Shown one piece after another: positions 15,399 through 25,300 of a stretch of DNA of 39,390 nucleotides. The translations under genes and the position numbers were made by a program. This DNA is from Thermodesulfobacteriota bacterium (GTDB lineage: Bacteria > Desulfobacterota > SM23-61). The notes under the pieces are model-generated. The model was not told the DNA's origin. It ran no database searches and worked only from the letters and a program-made list of their open reading frames with translations. How positions within the stretch are numbered: position 1 is the stretch's first letter; each line of letters begins with the position of its first letter. The DNA lies in the NCBI GenBank assembly GCA_030018715.1, contig JASEHN010000001.1, positions 1 to 39,390 on the forward strand, written 5' to 3'.

Positions 15399-17927
15399 AT
15401 GCCCAACGATTTTTCTTCTACCCCTTCCTGTAAGGCCCTTTGGCGTTTTGAATCGGGAGCTTTACCCGCCGATTCTAAAGGCACGAATACCCTCACAGCA
15501 GTAAACACCCCCACCGAAGACACTACTATCAAAAAAGAAGGTGGCTGCGCCGCGGTCTTAGCTTCCGCCAGCAAGCAATTCTTCAAAATTACTGACGCCG
15601 CCATGGACGCCGGTTTCCCCATGAAAACCGGGGACACCACCAAGCAAATCTCTATTTGTGGATGGGTAAGGCTGACTGGTTTGGGTGTTTCCGGCCTTAT
15701 TGGGAAGGCCAAGGTCACAGCCGACCAATATTGCATCGGTTTTGCCCTGAGTTCCGCCGGCAACCTGCTGATCCAATGGGGGACGGACGGCCTGATTGAT
15801 ACCAGTTTTGGCTTTAACCAAACCAGATGGTATCATGTGGCCCTGGTTGCCGACTGCCTCAACAAATTGCTTTATGTCAGATGGTATGATGACACAACCG
15901 GCATAGTTTATTCGTTCTCTCCCCCTCCTGGCAGAATCACCACAGAAGTTACACCAGGGAGCCTTGAATTTCGGATTGGGGCCAAGACCGATTCCGATAC
16001 TACTCAGACTTTCAACGGCAGAGTTGATGAAGTCGTAGTCTTCGCCGGCCTCCTCGGCCCGGAGGAAATTGATAAGATTAGGGCCGCCACCTTCGCTTCT
16101 ATAACTGATGAGGCAATAGTTCTTGCCCTTAATGCCCAGGCGCTTTATCTCGGAGACACTCAGGCTAATGTTTACGGACTTCATGCCCAGGTTCTTTATG
16201 ACAACATCCCTCGCTACACCGGCGGCCTGACGGTTGCCGCAACCCCCAACTCCACCTATTTCCGAGACCCCATATTTTACACCGGCGACCTGACCGTTGC
16301 CCTGACTCCCAATTCTGGCTATGTCGAATGCTGGGCTTATACCGGCGACACTACTGTATCTTTAACGCCGACCTCAGAAGCAATCTGCACGAGATTTTAT
16401 AATGGGGATGTGCCTGTTTCTATCACACCGCTCTCTCTCTTTACCTATGACGGTCCCTCAGTCAAATCATATGATGGCAATATTGGCATTTCCGCTACCC
16501 CCAATAGTAATTCCTGGTGGGATAAAGCTTTCGTTGGCGGCATCACAGTTTCTCTTTCCCCTGCTTGCGAGACGATATGGGGTCGGACTTATGTGGGCGG
16601 CCTTATTGTTAGTCCTGCACCAGAATCCACTTATTTTGAATATCCGCCGATAGAATATACGGGCCATTTAACTTTGGCCATTTCTCCTATTTCTACTTAT
16701 TATAAATATCAACTCCCCACCGCATTAGGCAGTATTAAAGTCGCCTTAACCCCCACCTCTAAATGGATGGTGCCGATTATTGGCCGGGACAACAATACCG
16801 GCTACGGCCTTATCGACCTGACGGCCCTCCAAGAGGACCCGCCTTTCTACTGCGCTGTTGCCCCGATCCTCATGCACCTTGACCCCACGGCGGCCTCCGT
16901 CGAGCCATACAGGGAGCTTAACATCCTTGGAGATGGTGGAGTGGTCCTTGGTGGCGCCGGGGTTATCGCTTTTGAGGCCCCCAACCAACTCAATGTGGTC
17001 GGGGACGGCGGTATTGAAGTTGCCGTGGCCGGGGTTATCGCCTTCCTGAAGCCGAAAAGCCATGCTTCTGTCGGTTCTGGCGGAGTGAGGGTTGCTGGGG
17101 CCGGGGTTATCGAGTTCGTGGCCCCGGGGGCGGATGAGGGCCTTGCTTACGAAGTCGTGGGGTCCGGCGGGGTCGAGGTCGCCGGGGCCGGAACGGTCCA
17201 GGCCACCAGACCGAAAATTTATGCCCTGGCGGCGACTGGCGGTCTCAAGATAGGCGGCTTCCAGGTCCCCGAGGTTGTTATCACCCGACCCACCACGACC
17301 GATCTGGCCCCGAGCGCCGGGCCTGTGGTCCTGGAGGTATCCGGGGCGGGGGCGCTCACCATATCCCGGCCTGAGACCTATGAGGTTCCCGAGGCCCTGG
17401 TGGTCCTGGAGCTTGGCGGCGCCGGCGGGATCACCTTTATCAAGCCCACGGCACTCGTTTTGATTGCCGAGGGCGGGGTGATTGTGGAAGCAGCAGAGGA
17501 AGTGGCCGAAGATTATGAGACCTGGGTCCTAACCGGGACGGCCATGGAGCCCTCTGTCTTTAGCGGCTTCCATTTCAACTCGTATGTGGAGTATCAGGGC
17601 AGATATTATGCGGCCGCAAGCGATGGCATCTACATATTGGAGGGGGAGGATGACGCCGGACGGCCAATTCATACCGGAGCAAGGATCGGCCCACACAATT
17701 TCGGCACGGATAAGGACAAGCGCCTTCGCACTATCCGCCTGGGGAATTGTGGGGACCAGGCCCAGGTGAGGGTCGAGGCCGGAGATGGGGTCGGCTACTA
17801 TGAGGCTGATCGTGGGCGGGTGGCCGTGGGCCGGAGTTTGCAAGACCGTGAGATCACCGTGGACATAGCCGACTTTGACCGACTGGCCCAGGTGGAGATC
17901 ACCCCCCTGGTGATGGTCAAGAGGTAG
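15399..17927 (+). CDS. Large tail fibre/adhesin with LamG domain and two repeat arrays
   Basis: 842 residues. Residues about 10-235 form a LamG-like jelly roll (LWRFESG at the start, WYHVALVAD, then FNGRVDEVVVF at the end, the usual closing strand). About 265-460 hold nine repeats of roughly 20-24 residues (Y-x-G-x-L-T-V-x-x-T-P-x-S). About 500-700 hold a second array of roughly 25-residue Gly/Val/Ala units (GDGGVxVxGAGVIxF). About 704-842 form a unique C-terminal domain. This fits a fibre: binding domain, shaft of beta repeats, attachment domain. It overlaps nothing and starts 12 bases after the previous stop. No SD stronger than GGGG. Confidence 0.7.
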   Translation: MPNDFSSTPSCKALWRFESGALPADSKGTNTLTAVNTPTEDTTIKKEGGCAAVLASASKQFFKITDAAMDAGFPMKTGDTTKQISICGWVRLTGLGVSGLIGKAKVTADQYCIGFALSSAGNLLIQWGTDGLIDTSFGFNQTRWYHVALVADCLNKLLYVRWYDDTTGIVYSFSPPPGRITTEVTPGSLEFRIGAKTDSDTTQTFNGRVDEVVVFAGLLGPEEIDKIRAATFASITDEAIVLALNAQALYLGDTQANVYGLHAQVLYDNIPRYTGGLTVAATPNSTYFRDPIFYTGDLTVALTPNSGYVECWAYTGDTTVSLTPTSEAICTRFYNGDVPVSITPLSLFTYDGPSVKSYDGNIGISATPNSNSWWDKAFVGGITVSLSPACETIWGRTYVGGLIVSPAPESTYFEYPPIEYTGHLTLAISPISTYYKYQLPTALGSIKVALTPTSKWMVPIIGRDNNTGYGLIDLTALQEDPPFYCAVAPILMHLDPTAASVEPYRELNILGDGGVVLGGAGVIAFEAPNQLNVVGDGGIEVAVAGVIAFLKPKSHASVGSGGVRVAGAGVIEFVAPGADEGLAYEVVGSGGVEVAGAGTVQATRPKIYALAATGGLKIGGFQVPEVVITRPTTTDLAPSAGPVVLEVSGAGALTISRPETYEVPEALVVLELGGAGGITFIKPTALVLIAEGGVIVEAAEEVAEDYETWVLTGTAMEPSVFSGFHFNSYVEYQGRYYAAASDGIYILEGEDDAGRPIHTGARIGPHNFGTDKDKRLRTIRLGNCGDQAQVRVEAGDGVGYYEADRGRVAVGRSLQDREITVDIADFDRLAQVEITPLVMVKR
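16216..16764 (+). repeat. Array of nine degenerate beta repeats in the fibre gene
   Basis: Nine units with consensus aromatic-x-G-(D/G)-(L/I)-(T/P)-V-(S/A)-(L/A)-(T/S)-P-x-S, beginning near 16216, 16279, 16340, 16399, 16471, 16531, 16591, 16657 and 16728. Protein period is about 20-24 residues. The DNA is diverged, so the array is old or kept by selection, not a recent slip product. Confidence 0.75.
16905..17490 (+). repeat. Second fibre repeat array (GGxxVxGAGxI type)
   Basis: About seven units of roughly 25-32 residues, each with a Gly-Gly turn, alternating Val, then Gly-Ala-Gly and a closing strand (for example GDGGVVLGGAGVIAF, GSGGVRVAGAGVIEF, GSGGVEVAGAGTVQA). Consistent with a beta-helical or beta-prism shaft. 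Distinct in sequence from the first array next to it. Confidence 0.7.
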
Positions 17928-17929
17928 AG

Positions 17930-19147
17930 ATGGAATTTGATAAGACCGAAAGCGCCAAGTGGTCTCTGGCCGTCAATGAGGCGATGGACCAATATGAGCA
18001 GGCCAAGGAAGCGGCTCTGGCGGATAATGCCGCCCGGGGTTTCCCGGCGCCGAGCGGGGCCTCTCTCGCCGACCTCTTGACGGCGGGAACTGAGGTCAAG
18101 CGGAAGCTGGCTGGAGCCAATGGCAAACTCTATGAGGAAAAAAGGGAGCGGATATTCAAGGTCGCCGAATTTGCGATGGTCCTGGCCGTGCAGGTTGCCA
18201 AGCTGGTGATGCAGGCATACAAAGAGACGATCCTGAACCAGGTCGCCATAGAGCAGGCCGAAGCGGACGCTAAGGAGCAGCGGGGTCGGGCGGACGTGGA
18301 GCGCCTCAATGCCGCAACCGAAGTTCGCCAGGCGGCGATTATCCAAGCCAAGGCGGCGGCAGAGCAGGAGATCAACCAATACCGCCAGCAGTTAGTGGAT
18401 GCCGAAACGGTCACCCTGGACGCTGAGAAGATTCTGATTAACGCCCAGGTGGAGACGGCAGAGGCCCGGTTAGCCATCATCGACTCGATTTACCAGGTGA
18501 TAGCTGCTGAGGACCTGGTGCTGGCCGCCGAAAACCGGCGGGTGGCGGCTCTGGAGATAGTCATGGAGGCCCATACCCGGATCGCCGCCATTAAGAAAGA
18601 GACCGTTCCCTATCACGAGGCGAAAGCCGTTGCCAGGGAGAAGCTGGCAGAGGCCGTTACCCAGGATGCCGCCACCAGGGAAGAACTGGAGAAGTTGGGT
18701 TACGACCGCCTCCGGTTGAAAGAGGCTCAGGAAGATCAGGAGCATCAGATACGGGACGCCGAATTGGACTATGAACTGGCCAAGGAAGCCCATGCCCGGG
18801 CCACTATGGCGGAAGAATTAGCCAGGGTTCAGTCTCGCCGACTCCTGCAAGAGTATGCCAATCAGGTGCGGGATGAGATTTTGGCTAAGAAGAAGGCCCT
18901 GGAGGAAGCCGGGGTGGTGTTCAAGTTGGAGACGGCCCTGGCCCGAAAGCAGATCGATGTGGACGGGGACATTAGCCTTTCAAATTATGACGTGGGGTTG
19001 GCGGCGGTTGAATTGGCGGCTCAGTTGGCTTATATCCAATCAGTCGCCGTGAGCAAAGCGGCCACGGTCTCGGCAAGCGGCGCCCAAGTTTACCGGACCG
19101 ACACCACGACCCTTTTCTCCAGAAGGATTCGCAGGGGGAGCATCTAA
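17930..19147 (+). CDS. Long coiled-coil virion protein A
   Basis: 405 residues, two bases after the fibre stop. Residues about 75-335 are almost unbroken Ala/Glu/Lys/Arg/Gln helix with heptad-like spacing of Leu/Ile/Val/Ala, a long coiled coil. The C-terminus (about 340-405) is beta/Ser/Thr-rich and ends basic. No enzyme or membrane signature. It shares style, helical content and gene adjacency with the next protein. Candidates: internal ejection protein or fibre-associated rod. No family recognised. Confidence 0.55.
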   Translation: MEFDKTESAKWSLAVNEAMDQYEQAKEAALADNAARGFPAPSGASLADLLTAGTEVKRKLAGANGKLYEEKRERIFKVAEFAMVLAVQVAKLVMQAYKETILNQVAIEQAEADAKEQRGRADVERLNAATEVRQAAIIQAKAAAEQEINQYRQQLVDAETVTLDAEKILINAQVETAEARLAIIDSIYQVIAAEDLVLAAENRRVAALEIVMEAHTRIAAIKKETVPYHEAKAVAREKLAEAVTQDAATREELEKLGYDRLRLKEAQEDQEHQIRDAELDYELAKEAHARATMAEELARVQSRRLLQEYANQVRDEILAKKKALEEAGVVFKLETALARKQIDVDGDISLSNYDVGLAAVELAAQLAYIQSVAVSKAATVSASGAQVYRTDTTTLFSRRIRRGSI

Positions 19148-20304
19148 TGAGTGAATCCCGAGACAAGCTGGATTTGACGGAGCGCACCCGATTTCGGAAC
19201 CGCACCGTTTGGGTCGGCCTGCTGGCGGGGACTCCCCTGGCCCAGAACGAGGCCCTAATCAATATCCTCTATCAGGACATGATAGAGGGCTATCTGGCTA
19301 TAACCGATGAGGCTTTTGCACTGAGGGAGCACCAGAGAGACCTCACCACTGAGCAGAGCCGGGCCGAGATCGACCAGGAGCGCAGCCTGGCGGATGCCAA
19401 GGCCGCCACGGAGCGGGAGCGGTTGGCCATCAAGATCACCGCCGATGAATATATGCTGGCGGCCCGGATTTATGACGCCCAGGTCCGGGGCTTAGTGATG
19501 GCGGCCAAAGAGTATGCAAGCGAAGTGGAGCGGGGTCAGTTGGCTCTGGAGGGGCGCCGGGCGCAGTTGGCCGCGGCCAAAGAGGGCGTACGCCTGAAAG
19601 AGGTCAACGCCAAGATTTACTACGAGGCCATTCAGAAGGCCATGGTGGAGGCGGACCTGGCGAAGAATCAACTGGAAGTGGCTAAAGCCTATGTCCGGGT
19701 TGCCATGGCGGGGATCGATGCCACCAGGGCGGAATTGGAGATCATCGAGGCCGATGTTAAGCAAGCCATGGCCGCTGTGGAGAAGGCTACCCTCCAGGCA
19801 GATGTGGCTATGACCTATGCTGAGGTGGTCACCAAGCAACTGTCGAAGATCAAGCTGGCGGTAGAGCAAAAGGAGATCGCCAAGGGGTTCGACTTTGTCC
19901 GTTCCAAGTTGACCGACCTCCTGGGTATTTGGACCGTGCGGAACCGCATCGAGAACCTGAGAGAACAGGGTATGGAGGATGTTCTGGCCGAAATCCTGGC
20001 GGTACTGGAAGCGGAAAAAGGTGAACAAGACCTCCGGCTTACTGAGGCCAGGAACGCTCAAGAGGTATTCGATTATGAGGGGGCTCAGACCGCAGCCAGC
20101 TTGGTGAAGGAGAGAACTCAACGGGTGTCCTGGGTCACCGCCAAGGAAAGACTCCGGGCCGTCGAGAACAATGCCAAGGTGTCCATCCTCTCTAAGAAGA
20201 CATGGGCCGAAGAACTTACTGACCGTGCTCAGGCAGCCGTGTATGGGAGCCATAATATCTCCCGGTTCGAGACCCACCGCCAGACGGAGTATGTGAGCAA
20301 ATAA
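19147..20304 (+). CDS. Long coiled-coil virion protein B
   Basis: 385 residues, starting in a TAATG overlap with protein A. Residues about 50-330 are continuous Ala/Glu/Lys/Gln-rich helix; the short ends are non-helical. It could pair with protein A as a hetero-oligomeric rod or ejection complex. The coupling argues for stoichiometric production. No motif beyond coiled coil; function inferred only from context. Confidence 0.55.
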   Translation: MSESRDKLDLTERTRFRNRTVWVGLLAGTPLAQNEALINILYQDMIEGYLAITDEAFALREHQRDLTTEQSRAEIDQERSLADAKAATERERLAIKITADEYMLAARIYDAQVRGLVMAAKEYASEVERGQLALEGRRAQLAAAKEGVRLKEVNAKIYYEAIQKAMVEADLAKNQLEVAKAYVRVAMAGIDATRAELEIIEADVKQAMAAVEKATLQADVAMTYAEVVTKQLSKIKLAVEQKEIAKGFDFVRSKLTDLLGIWTVRNRIENLREQGMEDVLAEILAVLEAEKGEQDLRLTEARNAQEVFDYEGAQTAASLVKERTQRVSWVTAKERLRAVENNAKVSILSKKTWAEELTDRAQAAVYGSHNISRFETHRQTEYVSK

Positions 20305-20306
20305 CC

Positions 20307-21263
20307 ATGAACGGCCAAGATACCTTAGAACGGTTGGAAGAATTATTTCCCTCCCGAAACGAGACTCTGGAGGCCACTTGGTGGTTGTTCCGAGATGAAC
20401 CCGGGATGGACGATATTTACGAGCAGGCGGGCGATTCCCTGGAGGAGATGTTCAAGGCTTTCGAGATGTATCCGGTCAATGTAGATGGGGACCGGGTTCT
20501 ATACCTAGCCCGCTTTGAGATAGGGAAGTATGGGGAGGATTTACAATTCCCCGAGGCCAAGATCGTTGCGGGTGATGTGCTCGGGTTCGTGGACTTCCTG
20601 GCGGGCTTCCCTATCGAATGTATCGAGATGATTATGATGGTGGGAGAAGTATCCTCCAAAGACGACAAGGAAGCCGGGAAGCTCGCCGTTTACCATGATG
20701 AGGATAGCCCGGTCCCGCCGATCCCGGACGAGTTGTTTGAAGGCTACGAAGAAGCAAAAATTCTGGTCAATTATATCTACCTGGACAGCGACAATGCCGA
20801 GTCCATGGCCGACAACCTGGAGGGGCAGCCGGAACCCGAGGGGCTGCATTGGTGGGTCCGGGTGAACTTCAAGGGCGATGACAAGTTCCCTTATCCTGGT
20901 GAGTTCCTGGCTTTAGGGGTCAGGCTGATGCCCGGCATGGTTTGGGGCGAGCAGGAAAGCAGCCCCTTTTTGTTTAGCGGCAACTGGATGGACACCCTGT
21001 ATTATTCTAACGCCATGATCCTGGAGGTCATTGAGAAAGAGGGCTACCCGGCCTATAAGGTGCGCTGGCGGGGCAAAGAGGTTGAGGCTATGCCCACCGA
21101 CTTCGCCGAATATAAAGTGGGTGATAGGGTGTCCATCCTCAAGGAGATACCGAGCAAGAAACAGTCGCAACTCTGGAAAGACGAGGACATGAAGGAGTTC
21201 GATAAGGAGAAATGGGCTATTGCTCCATTCTCTTTCTATGGGGTGGAGCCAGACGAGGAGTAG
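20307..21263 (+). CDS. Acidic protein of unknown function
   Basis: 318 residues, rich in Asp/Glu, starting two bases after the previous stop. It appears globular with no coiled coil; residues about 250-280 (KVRWRGKEVEAMP, then YKVGDRVSIL) look like a small SH3-like beta unit. No signal peptide or membrane segment. It lies between coiled-coil proteins and a protein preceding the giant polyvalent ORF, so it may belong to a set of co-packaged or injected proteins. That role is inference. Confidence 0.55.
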   Translation: MNGQDTLERLEELFPSRNETLEATWWLFRDEPGMDDIYEQAGDSLEEMFKAFEMYPVNVDGDRVLYLARFEIGKYGEDLQFPEAKIVAGDVLGFVDFLAGFPIECIEMIMMVGEVSSKDDKEAGKLAVYHDEDSPVPPIPDELFEGYEEAKILVNYIYLDSDNAESMADNLEGQPEPEGLHWWVRVNFKGDDKFPYPGEFLALGVRLMPGMVWGEQESSPFLFSGNWMDTLYYSNAMILEVIEKEGYPAYKVRWRGKEVEAMPTDFAEYKVGDRVSILKEIPSKKQSQLWKDEDMKEFDKEKWAIAPFSFYGVEPDEE

Positions 21264-21275
21264 GAGGGGCAAGCT

Positions 21276-22295
21276 ATGGGTTTTACCACGGACATTTACG
21301 ACGACGTGGACCAGCAGAATCTAAGGTTGGCGGCGGCGGACCGGGCGGATGCGGCCCGGACAGAAGCGGCCAATCTGCGGCAGGCGGTCCCCCCGAATAC
21401 CGGGGAGCGCAGCTTCGGTTTTCGGTCAGGGGCGGCCACGCCGGGAGGGGTGGCCGAACGACATTTCAGCCTGGCGGCCGCGGCGGGGAAGGAATTGGGA
21501 GCGCCCACTTCTTTTAATGCCGGAGCCGGGGCCCCCGCCCCCATCGGGGTGATCCGGGGCACGACGTCGACATACGCTACGGATACCGGAGGCCCCCAGC
21601 CCCAGGAGTTCGCCACGCCCTTGCAAGCGCGGCAGGCATTCAACCGGGCGGGAGGGCAAGGGGAATATGAGCCGGCGGAAGGGCCCAGGCTCCGCATAGC
21701 GGCGGACGTTTACAACAAACGCCCGGACCTGGTGGCCCAAGCCCGTCTTGTCGCCGAGAAGGGGTTCAGGGATGTCCTGACTGAGCGGTTGCTGAAGGAG
21801 TATGGGGTGGAGGACATGGAGAAGGGTTTGGTCTTGCCGCCCGCTATCCAGAGGTTGGCCCTGGGGCATCGCCCGCAGAGCAAAGAGGAAGTGGAGGGCA
21901 TCCTTCAGCAGATCGCTCCGGAGGGTGGGAAGATTAAGGCGGCCAATCTGTGGAACGATCCCAAAACCGGCATGGCCATGCGCCGGCAACTTTTGGCCAC
22001 GACTGCCGATCCCGCGGAGCAGAAACGAATTAAGGAGGAAGTGGTTACGCCGAAAACCCTGGAATGGTTTGAGGGGCGGCGGCATCAGGGACAGCCTCCT
22101 CCAAAAAAAGTTGAGCCAACTTTCTCGGTGAACCCTCTTGGAGCATCGAGGCCTAAAGGCTCCATTTTCACCGAGCCATTGGGGAGTTCTGACAACCCGC
22201 TTCGAGAAGCAGCCAAGTTGCCTTTTGCCATTTATCGCAACATCCTGGAATCGCGGGAAGACGAAGCTGGTGTTCCGCTGCGTCTCCGACGCTAA
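21276..22295 (+). CDS. Unknown protein upstream of the giant ORF
   Basis: 339 residues, SD GGAGGGG. The N-terminal 120 residues are Ala/Gly/Pro/Thr-rich and look disordered; about 125-260 are helical (RLRIAADVYNKRP, LKEYGVEDMEKGLVLP). The C-terminus is again Pro-rich. Proteins of this style often precede giant polyvalent ORFs in phages, perhaps as chaperone or packaging partners, but no motif proves this. It ends 17 bases before the giant start. Confidence 0.5.
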   Translation: MGFTTDIYDDVDQQNLRLAAADRADAARTEAANLRQAVPPNTGERSFGFRSGAATPGGVAERHFSLAAAAGKELGAPTSFNAGAGAPAPIGVIRGTTSTYATDTGGPQPQEFATPLQARQAFNRAGGQGEYEPAEGPRLRIAADVYNKRPDLVAQARLVAEKGFRDVLTERLLKEYGVEDMEKGLVLPPAIQRLALGHRPQSKEEVEGILQQIAPEGGKIKAANLWNDPKTGMAMRRQLLATTADPAEQKRIKEEVVTPKTLEWFEGRRHQGQPPPKKVEPTFSVNPLGASRPKGSIFTEPLGSSDNPLREAAKLPFAIYRNILESREDEAGVPLRLRR

Positions 22296-22312
22296 TCATG
22301 CAGGGGAGATCA

Positions 22313-25300
22313 ATGCCTTTTCTGGATGAAGAACAGGGTCTAACGAGTCTAAGATCGGCAGCGGCTACTCCGTCGGTAGAGGCTCCTAAACTGCCGTCCG
22401 GTTGGTGGGATACCCCTGCCGAACCCGCTTCTGCCGAGTCCGTTGACCTCCCCAAATTCATGTCGGAAAGCGATTTTGACTATCAGGCGGGGCGCCAGGA
22501 GCACCTGGCTCGGAAGAAGGAAGCCGAGGCGGTGGAGGTGGAGCGGAGCCTGCCGGGGGAAATCGGGGCTTCGGTAGTCCGGGGGGCCTTGGTCCTCGCC
22601 AAGCTGCCGGTGCAGGTGGCCAAGATCGTCGGGGCCGATGTCCTGGGGAGCGAGACGGTCAAGAAGGCCGCGGTGCCCATTATCGAGGGCATTGAGGACA
22701 TAGCCGAGTCCCCGGATTGGAAACCTTCCAAGTGGGCGGGCGGCGAACCCATCGACCTGGACAGGATCATTTCCAACCCCCGGGAGGTCATCGGCCAGAT
22801 CACCTCCCAGGCCACCAATCCTCGGTTCTGGGCCTCGCAGTTGCCGGAAGGGGCCATGTCCATGATCCCTGTCATCGTGGGGGCCTGGGCGCCCCGGGCG
22901 GTGGCTATGGCCAGGAATCTGGGCACGGCCCTGGAGGCGGCCAAGGTCGCAGGCGATACCGCCAAAATTGTCGAGATCGGCAAGAAATTGAATCGTCTGA
23001 GCATCATCGGCATGTACGGTATGGCCATGGCGATGGAGGCGGGCCAGGCGGAGGAAAAGGTCCGGGAGTATGAACTGAAGAACCCGGACAAGCCCATCCC
23101 TTGGGCCAACAGGGTGATTTCCATCCTGGGAACCGGAGTAGTAGCCGGCGGCCTGGAAGCCCTGTCTTTTGGCCGGGTGTTCATGGGGAAATACGGCGGC
23201 AAAGTTGGCCTCCCGGAGATGATCAAGCAGGTCTTTGCCGGGAAGGAAGGCGGTCTGATCGTTCGCAAGATCCTGGACAGCGTGGCCACGGAAGGAGTGA
23301 CGGAAGGGGCGCAGTCCTTTGTAGAGAACGCCTTTGCCAAGTGGGGTTTCGACGCCGATCAGAAATTAACGGAAGGCATCGTTGAAAGCGTTCTCATCGG
23401 CGCGGCCCTGGGAGGCATCAGTGGAACTTTCGCCGGCCTCAATGTGCGCCACAAGGCCGTAAAGGAAGTGGCGGCCCGAATCCAAGAAACCAGGCGCCTG
23501 TCAGAGGAAGAATATCAGAGCACCTTGCAAGCGGCAGAAGAGGGGGCGGCTCGGGGTGAGGTCGTCAGGCAGATGCGGCCGCCTGAAGAGGTGGAGGCGC
23601 CGTCCCCCTACACCATCAGAGATTTACGGGAACGGCCACGGGTTGAACAAGAAATCCCTCCGGGTGAAACACCTCTTGTAGATGAGATGGGGCGTCCTAT
23701 CCGGCCCACAGAGGAAGACGCGAGGCTTCGAGAGATATTAGCGAAGCCCGCCTGGGAACGCACTGCCGATGAGAAGCTCTGGGCTGACCGCTACCGGAGA
23801 GAACTTGACGCCCTGGGCGAAACCATCACCGGGAAAACACCCCGGCCTGCACCTCAAAGGCTGATAGTCCCGCCGGCCTTTGGCGGGCCGCGTCCGGCGA
23901 CTCCGACACCCATGGGGGTGGCCGGAGCAGAAGCGGTTGCGGTGGCCACCGCACCAGAAGCTCCCAACTTGAATGAGCGGGTCAGCCAGTTGATTGCCGC
24001 AGTGGAAGAGACGGGAGACCCGAACGCAGCCCAAGAACTGAATGGGATTCTCATTGCCAACCAAAAAGAGATTGGGGATCTCTTCCGAGTGCCTGAGAGA
24101 GAGATTCCCGGCTTGAAGCCCATCGCCGACCGCCTGGAGAGCCTTATCCGCCAGGTAGAGGAAACCGGGGACCCCAAAGCCGCCCTGGAATTGCACGGCC
24201 TCCTGGCTGCCAACCGGGATGTCTTAAGCGGAGTTGTGCGCCGGGAAATTGCGGGGAGAAGCGGGTTGCCCCAGGCCCCCATGGGAGTCACCGGGGCAGA
24301 AGTGGCAGAGGCGGCCACCAAGAAACCTACACCGGCCCCAGGAGCGACGGTGGCGGCCCCTGGCGCCCCCCCTTCGCCAGGGGCCACCCCACCCGTCGCT
24401 CCGGAGCCGATCACCCCGCCCCTGACCCAGGGGAGCAATCTGGGCAAAGAGGCCATTGCCATTACCGCCCGGGGGACGGAAGTTAAGACACAATTCGCCG
24501 TCGTGGAGGCGGATGACCTGACTGTCTCCCATGATGATGGCCTGGACGAGAACCCCGACTATCCCCAAGAACTCCAGCCCCGAGACCGGACCCGAGCCGC
24601 CTCCAAATTGCAAGTTGCCGAGATTGCAAACAACCCGAATCCGCGTCGTCTGGCGGACAACCCCATGGCTTCGGACGGCGCCCCCATTATTGGCCCCGAC
24701 TTTTTGATGGAATCGGGCAACGCCCGCACCATCGCATTAAAGCGGGTCTATAACAACAAGGGATACGAAGCGCAGGCCACCAAGTATAAGAATTGGCTTA
24801 TTGACCATGCCCAGGGGTTCGGGCTTGACCCCGATGTGGTCCGGCAGGCCAAGGCCCCCATCCTTGTCAGAGTGAGGACAGAGGAAGTCGGACCCCAAGA
24901 TAGGGAGCAGCTGGTCCGGGAGTTCAACGAGCGCACCACTGCCCCCATGAGCCCTGTGGAACAGGCGCGAAGTGATGCCCAGGCCATGCTGGACAGCAAT
25001 ATTCTGGAAATCTTTGTCCCCAATGAAGACGGCGAGATCATGAGGGCGACCAATGCGCCGTTCATCAGAAGGTTCATGTCCGAGGTGGTGGGCAACGCGG
25101 AGATGGGGGCCTACTATGATCCCAAGGGGAACATCAACCAGGCCGGCATCATCCGCATCCGCAACGCCATCTTCGCCGCGGCCTATGGGGACGCCGCGGT
25201 CCTGGAAAGACTGGCCGAAAGCACCAGCGACGCGGCCAAGAATATCACCGCGGCCCTTACCATGGTGGCCCCTCGCATGGCGATTGCCCAGCGGCAGGTG

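Noticed and set aside
22298..22312. ATG at 22298 as start of the giant protein
   Set aside because: No SD upstream; ATG 22313 has AGGGGAG at a usable distance. The difference is only five residues.
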